Assembly (NCBI GenBank): GCA_910588065.1
Contig: CAJUPZ010000014.1
Location: 1-64,000, forward strand
Reading direction: 5' to 3'
Source of the DNA: an uncultured Muribaculaceae bacterium
GTDB lineage: Bacteria > Bacteroidota > Bacteroidia > Bacteroidales > Muribaculaceae
Length of the DNA stretch: 64,000 nt
Made by a program: the position numbers and the translations under genes. Positions 40,807-48,709 of this stretch are shown in pieces (position 1 is the first letter of the stretch; the number at the start of each line of letters is the position of its first letter). The notes beneath the pieces were generated by a model that worked only from the letters and a program-made list of their open reading frames with translations, was not told the origin of the DNA and did no database searches.

Positions 40807-41052
40807 CATTTAGGCGCAATTTTTTTGACAGGAGGGTGGCGGTCAGTTCGGGGAAATGAAGCGCAGCGGCTTGGGAAGCCGGCGCTCTACAACGCAGCAG
40901 CGGGCAAACTGACGGAGTATGCCGAGGGTTTTCTCGCTTGGGCGCGGCTGTGGCTGTCTGTTGGATTTGTCGGGTTTCATCGATAATAAAACGGTGGTGT
41001 TGCCGCTTTATTGTGATGATTCTGCAAATCGGTAGTGATTTATGCCAAATGC

Positions 41053-42024
41053 TTACATGCTTAGTGCGGTGGCAACAGCCTCGCCGGCATCGGCATCCTT
41101 GAGTATCACAGTGCCGTTGCCATCGAGAAGGTAGACGCTCGGCATTGCCCTGAGGCTGTATATCTCCTCCTCGGAAACCTTGCCTCCGATGCTCATGGCG
41201 TCTGTCCACCGTGCGGGTATTTTGCCGGCGGATGCTGCAAACTCATCGGCATCGCCGTCGGGATACACGGCAATTATCTTGACACGACCGCTGACGATAG
41301 CAGCCGTAAGGGCGCCGTCACTGTTCATCTCATGCACCAGACGGGCGCAGTTGCCGCATTCGGGGTCATAGAAAAGAATGATAGCGGCTTTGGCTCCGCG
41401 ACACTCTTTCAGCAGGGTGGATGTCGCTCCTGAATGGAAGATGATGTCAAAATCGCGGGCGGTTGTGCCGACCCGGTTTTTGCAGGCGTCCTCGAGATGC
41501 GCCTCATATCTCGCCCTCAGGGCATTGTCTACGAAAGAGCCTTCTGTGATGGCTTCAAGGAAGGGTATGTAAGCCTCCTCGTTGAGCATCGGCGAGTTGG
41601 GGTCGTAGAGATATTTGTCGGCGGTTTCTGCGAGCAGATTGTATGCGTCGCGGTTTGCCTCGGCTTTGTTCATCAGCGATTTGGCCACCTGCGGCAGCAC
41701 AGTCGGGATGTCAATCACCGGAAAGAGGCTTGCGAAGTTGGCGAAATTCTGCTCTATAAAAGCTGTGTCAAGGCTTTGCGCTGTGTTGGCGAAGTCCATG
41801 CTGTCCCAGAAATGGGAGACAACATACACCGCCCTCTGCGCGGGGTCTGTCATGCTGTCGGGAATCTGAGGCAGGGGCAGCTGGTTATCATCCCCGGCTG
41901 CCGGCTCCACTACCGCGAGAGGGGGTTGTGACGTGGCGTTGTCCGTGCGGGTTGAGGGGCTGCTTTGGGCGCATCCGCTCAGGGCAAAGGCTGTAGCGGC
42001 TATTATAGAGGTGAGGATTCTCAT
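41053..42024 (-). CDS. DUF5106/thioredoxin-like lipoprotein
   Basis: This 323-aa protein starts with a lipoprotein signal (lipobox A-L-S-G-C). The central part (about 55-190) matches DUF5106 of Bacteroidales, with H-F-W-D-S-M-D-F and N-R-D-A-Y-N-L-L-A-E. The C-terminal part (about 190-320) is a thioredoxin fold with the redox motif C-G-N-C at the expected place (F-Y-D-P-E-C-G-N-C). It is probably an envelope thiol-disulfide protein. It overlaps the 3' end of ribE by 4 nt, so it is translated after it, although the link to riboflavin is not clear. Confidence 0.82.
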   Translation of the reverse strand: MRILTSIIAATAFALSGCAQSSPSTRTDNATSQPPLAVVEPAAGDDNQLPLPQIPDSMTDPAQRAVYVVSHFWDSMDFANTAQSLDTAFIEQNFANFASLFPVIDIPTVLPQVAKSLMNKAEANRDAYNLLAETADKYLYDPNSPMLNEEAYIPFLEAITEGSFVDNALRARYEAHLEDACKNRVGTTARDFDIIFHSGATSTLLKECRGAKAAIILFYDPECGNCARLVHEMNSDGALTAAIVSGRVKIIAVYPDGDADEFAASAGKIPARWTDAMSIGGKVSEEEIYSLRAMPSVYLLDGNGTVILKDADAGEAVATALSM

Positions 42025-42629
42025 AGTTGCGGTTCTATCATCCGGGCGATGTATTTGCCGAGGATATCGAATTCAAGGTTTACTTTTGTGCCGGGCAGAA
42101 TCCGGCAGAAGTTTGTATGTTCGAAAGTGTAGGGGATAATCGCCACGCGGAAGCTTCCGGGCTCGCTGTCACACACGGTGAGGCTCACGCCGTTGACAGT
42201 CACGCTGCCTTTCTCTACAGTCACATATCCTTTGCGTTTCAGCTCGGGCGATTCGTTGTATTCAAATTTGAAGTATGTGCTGCCGTCCACCTCCTTGACC
42301 TCGGTGCATACAGCTGTGGTGTCAACATGGCCCTGGACAATATGCCCGTCAAGGCGTCCGTCAAGCTTCATGCTGCGTTCAAGGTTCACAAGGTCGCCGG
42401 GTTTCAGATCGCCGAGGTTGGAGCGGTCGAGAGTTTCGGCTATTGCTGTGACGGTGTATGAGCTGTCGTCGTGCAGTTCAACAACAGTCAGGCACACTCC
42501 GTTGTGGGCAACGGACTGGTCTATTGTCAGCTCGTCGGCAAACGGGCATTTGACTCTGAGATGGAGGTTTCCTCCATCGCGGGTGGCGGCAACTATGGTC
42601 GCGGCCTCCTCTACTATTCCTGAAAACAT
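42021..42629 (-). CDS. ribE: Riboflavin synthase
   Basis: RibE (alpha subunit type) forms riboflavin from two molecules of 6,7-dimethyl-8-ribityllumazine. The 202-aa protein shows the internal two-fold repeat of the family: M-F-S-G-I-V-E-E-A at the start and a related H-I-V-Q-G-H-V-D-T-T-A at the second barrel. It also has A-H-N-G-V-C-L-T-V and T-V-N-G-V-S-L-T-V as the paired substrate-binding motifs. I chose the Met at 42629 as it gives the conserved start. The -7 box ends 4 nt before it. No FMN riboswitch fits in this leader. Confidence 0.94.
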   Translation of the reverse strand: MFSGIVEEAATIVAATRDGGNLHLRVKCPFADELTIDQSVAHNGVCLTVVELHDDSSYTVTAIAETLDRSNLGDLKPGDLVNLERSMKLDGRLDGHIVQGHVDTTAVCTEVKEVDGSTYFKFEYNESPELKRKGYVTVEKGSVTVNGVSLTVCDSEPGSFRVAIIPYTFEHTNFCRILPGTKVNLEFDILGKYIARMIEPQL

Positions 42630-42633
42630 ACGG

Positions 42634-42665
42634 CAAAGATACGATAGATTACACGAATGTGCAAA
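42634..42665 (-). promoter_or_regulatory. Promoter of ribE, leaderless type
   Basis: On the minus strand TTTG (42665-42662) and TATCTTTG (42641-42634) are 20 nt apart. The start codon begins 4 nt after the box, so the mRNA is probably leaderless. The -33 TTTG lies inside the palindrome used by the divergent holin-family gene. Confidence 0.7.
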
Positions 42666-42701
42666 TTCGCATGAATCCGCTGGCGGCGTGATGTAATTTT
42701 G
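42657..42701 (+). promoter_or_regulatory. Palindrome-linked promoter of holin-family gene
   Basis: ATGTGCAAATTCGCAT (42657-42672) is followed by 21 nt and the -7 box TAATTTTG (42694-42701). The layout equals those before the two DUF6291 genes (115-159 and 30743-30699). The start codon is 32 nt further on. Confidence 0.7.
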
Positions 42702-42733
42702 CGGTGTACACACACTCTAAAATAATAACCGTT

Positions 42734-43189
42734 ATGACAGACACACATTCTCTCATGAGCTCCGGCGCGCTCCTTGCCGGACTTGTTGCCGCCGACTATG
42801 CCGGTGTACTCGTTGCCATGCTCGCCGACCTGCGCAGCGGCGTTGCCAAGGCCCGCCGCAGCGGGGCTACCGTAACCTCGCGCGGATTCCGCTCCACAGT
42901 CGAGAAGGCGGGGCGTTACTACCTCACTCTCTTTGCAATGACAGCCATCGACCTGATGATTGTGGCGGCGGTGCTGTTTCTGCGTGAGTTCACCGACTGG
43001 AACATTCCCCCTTTCCCGATTTTCACCACCGTCGGGGCAATCGGCCTTGGCCTGATAGAGCTCAAGAGCATTATGGAGAACACCCGCAGCTCCACCTCGC
43101 TGCGCTCGGCAGGGCGTATGCTGAAAAAATTGTTTGAGGACCCTGAAATTCGTAAAATTGCAGAAAAATTACTAAGGATAGATAAATAA
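42734..43189 (+). CDS. Orphan phage holin-family protein
   Basis: This 151-aa protein resembles the Bacteroidota phage holin family: an N-terminal helix (about 10-32), the D-L-R-S-G-V-A-K-A-R-R-S-G and S-R-G-F-R-S-T-V-E-K-A-G-R-Y-Y loop, two further helices (about 66-85 and 93-112) and a basic C-terminal tail. Holins release lysis enzymes by making pores in the inner membrane. There is no amidase or other phage gene beside it, so a lysis role is unclear. It shares its unusual promoter with both DUF6291 genes in the window. The start at 42734 follows the promoter by 32 nt. Confidence 0.7.
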   Translation: MTDTHSLMSSGALLAGLVAADYAGVLVAMLADLRSGVAKARRSGATVTSRGFRSTVEKAGRYYLTLFAMTAIDLMIVAAVLFLREFTDWNIPPFPIFTTVGAIGLGLIELKSIMENTRSSTSLRSAGRMLKKLFEDPEIRKIAEKLLRIDK

Positions 43190-43265
43190 TGTGAATCAAA
43201 TGTTAAAAATAAGCATCCTTGCATTGTCTGCATGGGCAAATGCTCCTTTTTGTAAAAAGATTTCG

Positions 43266-43273
43266 TATCTTTG
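43266..43273 (+). promoter_or_regulatory. -7 box of rimP-nusA-infB operon
   Basis: TATCTTTG fits TAnnTTTG, 51 nt before the rimP start. A TTTG at 43249-43252 is too close to be a normal -33. Confidence 0.6.
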
Positions 43274-43288
43274 CAAAGAAAAAGTCAC

Positions 43289-43315
43289 GGAGGAGGCGAA
43301 CAGCTTCCTCCTTTT
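43289..43315 (+). promoter_or_regulatory. Leader hairpin, possible attenuator
   Basis: GGAGGA (43289-43294) pairs with TCCTCC (43306-43311), with extra G-C pairs inside, and is directly followed by TTTT. It sits between the promoter and rimP. It has the form of a weak intrinsic terminator and could attenuate this operon. Confidence 0.5.
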
Positions 43316-43324
43316 ATATATGAT

Positions 43325-43798
43325 ATGATAGACAAGCAGAAGCTATATCAGACAGTAGAGGCGGCAATCGCCAATACCGATGCCTTCATAGTGGATATCA
43401 CCGTGAGCGCCGACAATAATATAAAGGTGGACCTTGACAGTCCCACCGGTGTTGACCTTGATGCGTGTGTGGATATCACCCGCAAAATCGAGGCTGAGTT
43501 TGACCGTGACGTCGAGGACTACGCTCTCGAGGTAGGGTCCGCCGGGCTCACCGCTCCGTTCAAGGTGGTGGGGCAGTATCTCAAGAATATCGGCAATCAG
43601 GTGGAGGTGCTTACCCGCGATGGCCGCAAGCTGCGAGGAGTGCTCAAATCGGTTGCTCCTGACTGCAGCGAGTTTGTGCTGACTGTCAGCAAAAAGGTGA
43701 AGGAGCCGGGAGCCAAGCGCCCGGTGATGAAGGAGGAGGACGAGACAATCGCCACCGCCAACACCAAGGACGTGAGATATTACATAGATTTCAAATAA
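43325..43798 (+). CDS. rimP: Ribosome maturation factor RimP
   Basis: RimP helps assemble the 30S subunit. The 157-aa protein from the ATG at 43325 has the family motifs F-I-V-D-I-T-V-S-A-D-N-N-I-K-V-D, the V-D-I-T-R-K-I-E segment, and Y-A-L-E-V-G-S-A-G-L-T-A-P-F in the middle. The usual position before nusA and infB confirms the call. An overlapping ATG at 43320 opens only two codons in another frame. A hairpin followed by T4 lies just upstream. Confidence 0.93.
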   Translation: MIDKQKLYQTVEAAIANTDAFIVDITVSADNNIKVDLDSPTGVDLDACVDITRKIEAEFDRDVEDYALEVGSAGLTAPFKVVGQYLKNIGNQVEVLTRDGRKLRGVLKSVAPDCSEFVLTVSKKVKEPGAKRPVMKEEDETIATANTKDVRYYIDFK

Positions 43799-43821
43799 AA
43801 AAACAGATACACCATATACCC

Positions 43822-45144
43822 ATGGCTAAGAAAGAAGAAGCTCCCAATATGGTGGAGCGGTTTGCCGAGTTCAAAGATCTCAAGAACATCGACAAAACCA
43901 CAATGATTAGTGTGCTAGAGGAGTCGTTCCGCAATGTGCTTGCCAAAATGTTCGGCACAGACGAGAACCTCGACGTGATCATGAACCCCGATAAGGGCGA
44001 TGTCCAGATTTTCCAGAATCTGGAGGTTGTGCCCGACGGCGAGGTGACTGATCCGAATCTGCAGATAAGCCTCTCTGATGCGCGCGCCGACCAGGATCCC
44101 GATGCCGAGATCGGTGACGAGCACACACGTGAGATCATATTCGCAGATTTCGGTCGCCGCGCCATTCTCAATCTGCGCCAGACCCTCCAGAGCAAAATCC
44201 TCGACCTGCAGAAAGAGGCTATATATGCCAAATTCTCCGAGCTTCAGGGTGAGATTGTCACCGGCGAGGTGTATCAGACATGGAGCCGTGAGACTCTGCT
44301 GCTCGACGACGACAAGATTGAGCTGCTGCTCCCCAAGAGCGAGAGCATTCCCGGCGACTATTTCCGCAAGGGCGAGACAGTGCGCGCCGTTGTGGAGAAT
44401 GTCACCAACAAAAACAATAATCCCAAGATAACTGTGTCGCGCACAAGCGAGAATTTCCTCCGTCGCCTCTTTGAACTCGAGGTGCCCGAAATTCATGACG
44501 GCCTCATCAATATCCGTGCGGTGGCACGCATACCGGGCGAAAGGGCAAAGATTGCCGTGGAGAGCTATGACGACCGCATTGACCCGGTGGGTGCCTGCGT
44601 TGGCGTCAAGGGTAGCCGCATCCACGGTATAGTTCGCGAGCTGCGCAACGAAAACATCGATGTGATAAACTACACCTCAAACCCCGGCCTCTTTATCCAG
44701 CGCGCCCTGAGCCCCGCGAAGATATCTTCCATACGTGTGGATGAGGAGGAGAAGAAAGCCGAAGTGTTCCTGCGCCCCGAGGAGGTGTCGCTCGCTATCG
44801 GCAAGGGTGGCCTCAACATCAAGCTGGCCTCTATGCTCACCGGCTATGTTATCGATGTGTACCGCGACAACGAGCAGGAATTCGAGGAGGATATCTATCT
44901 CGATGAGTTCAAGGACGAAATCGACGCATGGATCATCGATGCCCTCAAGAATATCGGCCTTGTCACCGCCAAGGCTGTACTCAATGCATCGCGCGATATG
45001 ATTATTGAAAAAGCGGATCTGGAAGATTCCACAGTGGACAATGTGATAGCTGTGCTCAAGGCTGAGTTTGACGACGAGCCTGAAGCAGCTGAGCCTGCAA
45101 CCGATGCCGATGAGGCAGCCGGCGAAGAGGCAGCGCAGGAGTGA
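43822..45144 (+). CDS. nusA: Transcription factor NusA
   Basis: NusA binds RNA polymerase and modulates pausing, termination and antitermination. The 440-aa protein has the N-terminal RNA polymerase-binding domain (about 1-125), an S1 domain (about 130-200, with G-E-V-Y-Q-T-W) and two KH domains (about 230-370), including V-G-A-C-V-G-V-K-G-S-R-I and L-A-I-G-K-G-G-L-N-I. The C-terminal tail is acidic. It starts 23 nt after rimP and is followed by infB after 42 nt, the standard operon. Confidence 0.96.
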   Translation: MAKKEEAPNMVERFAEFKDLKNIDKTTMISVLEESFRNVLAKMFGTDENLDVIMNPDKGDVQIFQNLEVVPDGEVTDPNLQISLSDARADQDPDAEIGDEHTREIIFADFGRRAILNLRQTLQSKILDLQKEAIYAKFSELQGEIVTGEVYQTWSRETLLLDDDKIELLLPKSESIPGDYFRKGETVRAVVENVTNKNNNPKITVSRTSENFLRRLFELEVPEIHDGLINIRAVARIPGERAKIAVESYDDRIDPVGACVGVKGSRIHGIVRELRNENIDVINYTSNPGLFIQRALSPAKISSIRVDEEEKKAEVFLRPEEVSLAIGKGGLNIKLASMLTGYVIDVYRDNEQEFEEDIYLDEFKDEIDAWIIDALKNIGLVTAKAVLNASRDMIIEKADLEDSTVDNVIAVLKAEFDDEPEAAEPATDADEAAGEEAAQE

Positions 45145-45186
45145 CCATCTGTATCCGCGAACCAGTTTTAAATTAAAAAATTCTAC

Positions 45187-48057
45187 ATGCCGAGAACCAA
45201 AATAAGTAAAGCAGCGACAGATCTCAATGTGGCAGTGCCCACAATAATTGAGTTTCTGCGCAAAAAAGGAATCACAGTAGACGACAGCCCCAATGCCCGC
45301 ATTGACGAGGATGTGTATGCGCTTCTTGTTAAAGAATACAAGCCGGACCGCACACTCAAATCTCAGAGCGAGCAGCAGAAGGTTGACCGCCAGGCGGCTA
45401 AGGCCAAGGCGGCTCCCGCACCGCGCACCGAGGAGGTGACACCGGCTGCTCCTGCTGCTCCCCGCGGCCCCAAGGTTGTGGGTAAAATAGACCTGTCTAC
45501 AGGCAAGCCGGCTGTTGCTCCTGCAAAGACTCCTGACATCAAGGCCAAGGCTGAGCAGCCTGAGGCCAAACCAATGGATCCGGTTGTGGAAAAGCCGGCT
45601 CCGAAGCCGGAACCTCCCAAGCAGGAGGCTCCCAAACCCGAGGTTCCCAAGGCTGAGACTGTTGCCCCCAAGCCCAAGGCTGAGGAGGTAAAAGCTCCCG
45701 AAGCCCCCGCAGCAGCTCCTGCAGCTGCAGCGCCGAAAGCCGAGCAGCCGAAAGCGGAGCATCCCAAGGCACCGGAAGCGGCAAAAGCCGGTGAGCCTGA
45801 GGTGTTTACCCTCGGAGTGCCCAAGGTTGGTCCGCAGATCAATGTGATTGGTAAAATCGACCTATCGGCCATCAATCAGTCAACCCGCCCCAAAAAGAAG
45901 GGCAAGGATGACCGCCGCGGTGCGAACAAGCCCGGAACACCCGGAGCTGCAGGCGCCGCGCAGAGCGGTGACCGCAAGAAACGCAAACGCATAGGCGGCA
46001 AGGAGAAAATCGATATCGAGAATCCGGGTCAGCAGGTGGGTCAGCCGGGCAACCGCAACGGCCGCAATGATGACCGCCGCAACAACAATAATAACGGTGG
46101 CGGCCGCAACGGCGGTCGCGACAAAAACCGTCATCAGGCTCATGTTGAGGTGAGTGAGGAGGATGTGCAGAAGCAGGTTAAGGAAACCCTCGCGCGCCTC
46201 ACAAGCAAGGACAAGGGCCAGAAGAAAGGCGTTAAATGGCGTAAGGAAAAACGTGAGGCTGTGGCAAACCGCGAGCGCGAGGCGCAGGAGCAGGAGGCAG
46301 CTGAGAGCAAGGTGCTCAAACTCACCGAGTTCGTTACTGCAAACGACCTCGCCTCCATGATGGATGTGCCCGTGAACAACGTCATAGCCACCTGCATGAG
46401 CCTCGGTGTGATGGTGAGCATCAACCAGCGTCTCGATGCCGAGACAATCAACATTGTAGCCGAGGAATTCGGATTCAAAACCGAGTATGTCAGTGCGGAG
46501 GTTGTCGAGGCTATCTCTCAGGAGGACGATGATGACACCGCACTCGAATCGCGTCCCCCGATTGTCACAGTCATGGGTCATGTGGACCACGGTAAGACTT
46601 CGCTTCTCGACTATATCCGCAATGCCAATGTTATCGCAGGCGAGGCCGGCGGTATCACCCAGCATATCGGCGCCTACAACGTGAAGCTCTCCGACGGACG
46701 CCGCATTACATTCCTCGACACCCCGGGTCACGAGGCATTCACCGCAATGCGTGCCCGCGGCGCCAAGGTTACAGACCTCTGTATCATCATCGTCGCCGCT
46801 GACGACAATGTGATGCCGCAGACAGTCGAGGCTATCAACCATGCTTCCGCTGCCGGTGTGCCCATCGTGTTTGCAATCAACAAGATTGACAAACCCGCCG
46901 CAAATCCCGACAAGGTCAAGGAGGAGCTCGCCAACATGAACTACCTCGTGGAGGAATGGGGTGGCAAATATCAGAGCCAGGACATTTCCGCCAAGAAGGG
47001 CATAGGTGTTGAGGAGCTGATGGAAAAGGTACTCCTTGAGGCCGAGATGCTTGAGCTCAAGGCCAACCCCAACCGCAAGGCTGTCGGCTCTATCATTGAA
47101 TCCTCGCTCGACAAAGGCCGCGGATACATTGCCACAGTGCTTGTGCAGAACGGCACTCTCAAGGTAGGCGACACTATCCTCGCCGGCACTCATTTCGGCA
47201 AGGTGAAGGCTATGTTCAACGAGCGAAACCAGCGCATAACCGAGGCCGGCCCCGCTGCTCCGGCTCTGATTCTCGGACTGAACGGTGCTCCCACCGCGGG
47301 CGATACCTTCAATGTCATGAATTCCGAGCAGGAGGCGCGCGAAATCGCCACCAAGCGCGAGCAGCTGCAGCGCGAGCTCGGTCTGCGCACCAAGAAGATA
47401 CTTACCCTTGACGATATAGGCCGCCGCCGCGCCATCGGCAATTTCCAGGAGCTCAACATCATTGTCAAAGGCGACGTGGACGGCTCCATCGAGGCTCTTT
47501 CCGATTCGCTCATCAAGCTGTCTACTCCGGAAATCCAGATAAATGTGCTCCACAAGGCTGTCGGCGCAATCTCCGAGAGCGATGTCACCCTCGCCGCCGC
47601 TTCAGATGCCATCATCATCGGCTTCCAGGTGCGTCCCAGCCTCGCTGCACGCCGTGCCGCCGAGCGCGACGGTGTTGAAATCCGCCTCTATTCGGTCATC
47701 TACCAGGCTATCGAGGAGGTGAAGGATGCTATGGAAGGTATGCTTGCCCCCGAAATCAAGGAGGAGGTTACCGGCACCGCCGAAGTGCTCCAGGCCTACC
47801 ACATCTCCAAGGTCGGCACCATCGCCGGATGTATCGTGCGCGAAGGACGTATCAAGCGCTCTTGCAAGGTGCGCCTCATCCGCGACGGTATTGTCAAGTA
47901 CACAGGCGAGCTCGGTTCGCTCAAACGCTTCAAGGACGATGTCAAGGAGGTGGTGTCAGGCTACGATTGCGGCCTCTCGATTGCCGGTTACAACGACATC
48001 CATGAGGGCGACATGATTGAGGCTTACGAGGAAGTGGAGGTTAAGAAATCTCTCTGA
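45187..48057 (+). CDS. infB: Translation initiation factor IF-2
   Basis: IF-2 is the GTPase that brings initiator tRNA to the ribosome. The 956-aa protein has an N-terminal IF2_N-like motif, then a long Ala/Pro/Lys-rich stretch (about 60-330) that varies among species. It is followed by the G domain with G-H-V-D-H-G-K-T at 464-471, D-T-P-G-H-E and N-K-I-D-K-P. Domains II-IV complete the protein. The gene is in its usual place after nusA, with folK 20 nt behind. A long antisense frame over its 5' two thirds is a codon-bias artefact. Confidence 0.97.
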   Translation: MPRTKISKAATDLNVAVPTIIEFLRKKGITVDDSPNARIDEDVYALLVKEYKPDRTLKSQSEQQKVDRQAAKAKAAPAPRTEEVTPAAPAAPRGPKVVGKIDLSTGKPAVAPAKTPDIKAKAEQPEAKPMDPVVEKPAPKPEPPKQEAPKPEVPKAETVAPKPKAEEVKAPEAPAAAPAAAAPKAEQPKAEHPKAPEAAKAGEPEVFTLGVPKVGPQINVIGKIDLSAINQSTRPKKKGKDDRRGANKPGTPGAAGAAQSGDRKKRKRIGGKEKIDIENPGQQVGQPGNRNGRNDDRRNNNNNGGGRNGGRDKNRHQAHVEVSEEDVQKQVKETLARLTSKDKGQKKGVKWRKEKREAVANREREAQEQEAAESKVLKLTEFVTANDLASMMDVPVNNVIATCMSLGVMVSINQRLDAETINIVAEEFGFKTEYVSAEVVEAISQEDDDDTALESRPPIVTVMGHVDHGKTSLLDYIRNANVIAGEAGGITQHIGAYNVKLSDGRRITFLDTPGHEAFTAMRARGAKVTDLCIIIVAADDNVMPQTVEAINHASAAGVPIVFAINKIDKPAANPDKVKEELANMNYLVEEWGGKYQSQDISAKKGIGVEELMEKVLLEAEMLELKANPNRKAVGSIIESSLDKGRGYIATVLVQNGTLKVGDTILAGTHFGKVKAMFNERNQRITEAGPAAPALILGLNGAPTAGDTFNVMNSEQEAREIATKREQLQRELGLRTKKILTLDDIGRRRAIGNFQELNIIVKGDVDGSIEALSDSLIKLSTPEIQINVLHKAVGAISESDVTLAAASDAIIIGFQVRPSLAARRAAERDGVEIRLYSVIYQAIEEVKDAMEGMLAPEIKEEVTGTAEVLQAYHISKVGTIAGCIVREGRIKRSCKVRLIRDGIVKYTGELGSLKRFKDDVKEVVSGYDCGLSIAGYNDIHEGDMIEAYEEVEVKKSL

Positions 48058-48077
48058 CAGGTAAGCTCTGCATAAAA

Positions 48078-48542
48078 ATGAACACAGCCTATATAAACAT
48101 AGGCTCCAATATCGGTGACCGCCGGGCAGCTATTGCCCGGGCGGTCACTGCCATTAAGGAGCAGCTCGATCCGCTTGCCGTGGTGTCGCCGGAGGTTCAT
48201 TCCGAGCCCTGGGGCTACAGCTCGCCCCACCCTTATATTAATGTAGGTGTTGCCCTGCGCACCACACTGGAACCTGTGGCTCTTCTTGACAAACTGCTGG
48301 CCATCCAGGATTCCATCAGCGTCGCTTCGCACCGCACGGCTGATGGTGATTACGCCGACAGGATTATAGACATAGACTTGATAGCGGTGGACAGCATTGT
48401 CCTTTCCACCACGCGGCTCACCCTGCCGCATCCCCGGATGCACCTGCGCGATTTTGTCCTCATTCCGATGGCTTTTCTCGCGCCCGAGTGGATTCATCCG
48501 GTTTTTAACAAATCAGCCCCAGAATTACTCGGAAATCTCTGA
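48078..48542 (+). CDS. folK: HPPK, folate biosynthesis pyrophosphokinase
   Basis: FolK transfers pyrophosphate from ATP to 6-hydroxymethyl-dihydropterin, a step before dihydropteroate in folate synthesis. The 154-aa protein has the start A-Y-I-N-I-G-S-N-I-G-D-R, then S-E-P-W-G-Y-S-S-P-H-P-Y-I-N and the I-I-D-I-D-L-I Mg/ATP site with L-P-H-P-R-M-H. In many species R-x-x-G-P-R-x-x-D is found before this site; here it is shortened to D-Y-A-D-R. It follows infB by 20 nt and is the last gene before the SusCD locus. Confidence 0.92.
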   Translation: MNTAYINIGSNIGDRRAAIARAVTAIKEQLDPLAVVSPEVHSEPWGYSSPHPYINVGVALRTTLEPVALLDKLLAIQDSISVASHRTADGDYADRIIDIDLIAVDSIVLSTTRLTLPHPRMHLRDFVLIPMAFLAPEWIHPVFNKSAPELLGNL

Positions 48543-48552
48543 GATTTTTATG

Positions 48553-48618
48553 TTATACAACATATTTTACAAGAATTAACAAATAGGGGGGGTATTTGAC
48601 ATCTGTGTATTAATTTTG
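48553..48618 (+). promoter_or_regulatory. Promoter of first SusC gene with G7 tract
   Basis: A direct repeat TTATACA/TTTTACA (48553-48559 and 48565-48571, 5-nt gap) is followed by ATTAACAA, G7 (48586-48592) and the -7 box TAATTTTG (48611-48618). The G tract ends 18 nt before the -7 box, where a -33 element would lie. The same order is found at the second SusC promoter. Confidence 0.7.
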
Positions 48619-48709
48619 GCTAAAATTATACAAAGACACTTTCGTAGATAGTAAGCGGAGGTGTCCGGTATAGTTGTTAACCTTATTTACTAATTAACTC
48701 AATCACAGT

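Noticed and set aside
40810..41052. Possible small gene between the TPM and DUF5106 genes
   Set aside because: No frame has a convincing start, signal or familiar motif; I see nothing there beyond the TPM promoter at its edge.
42630..42733. FMN riboswitch upstream of ribE
   Set aside because: The promoter box ends 4 nt before the ribE start, leaving no room, and no RFN-type conserved segments are visible.
45880..47553. 557-codon frame antisense to infB
   Set aside because: It lies wholly over a certain gene; long antisense frames arise from the codon bias of highly expressed GC-rich genes. The translation shows no known domain.
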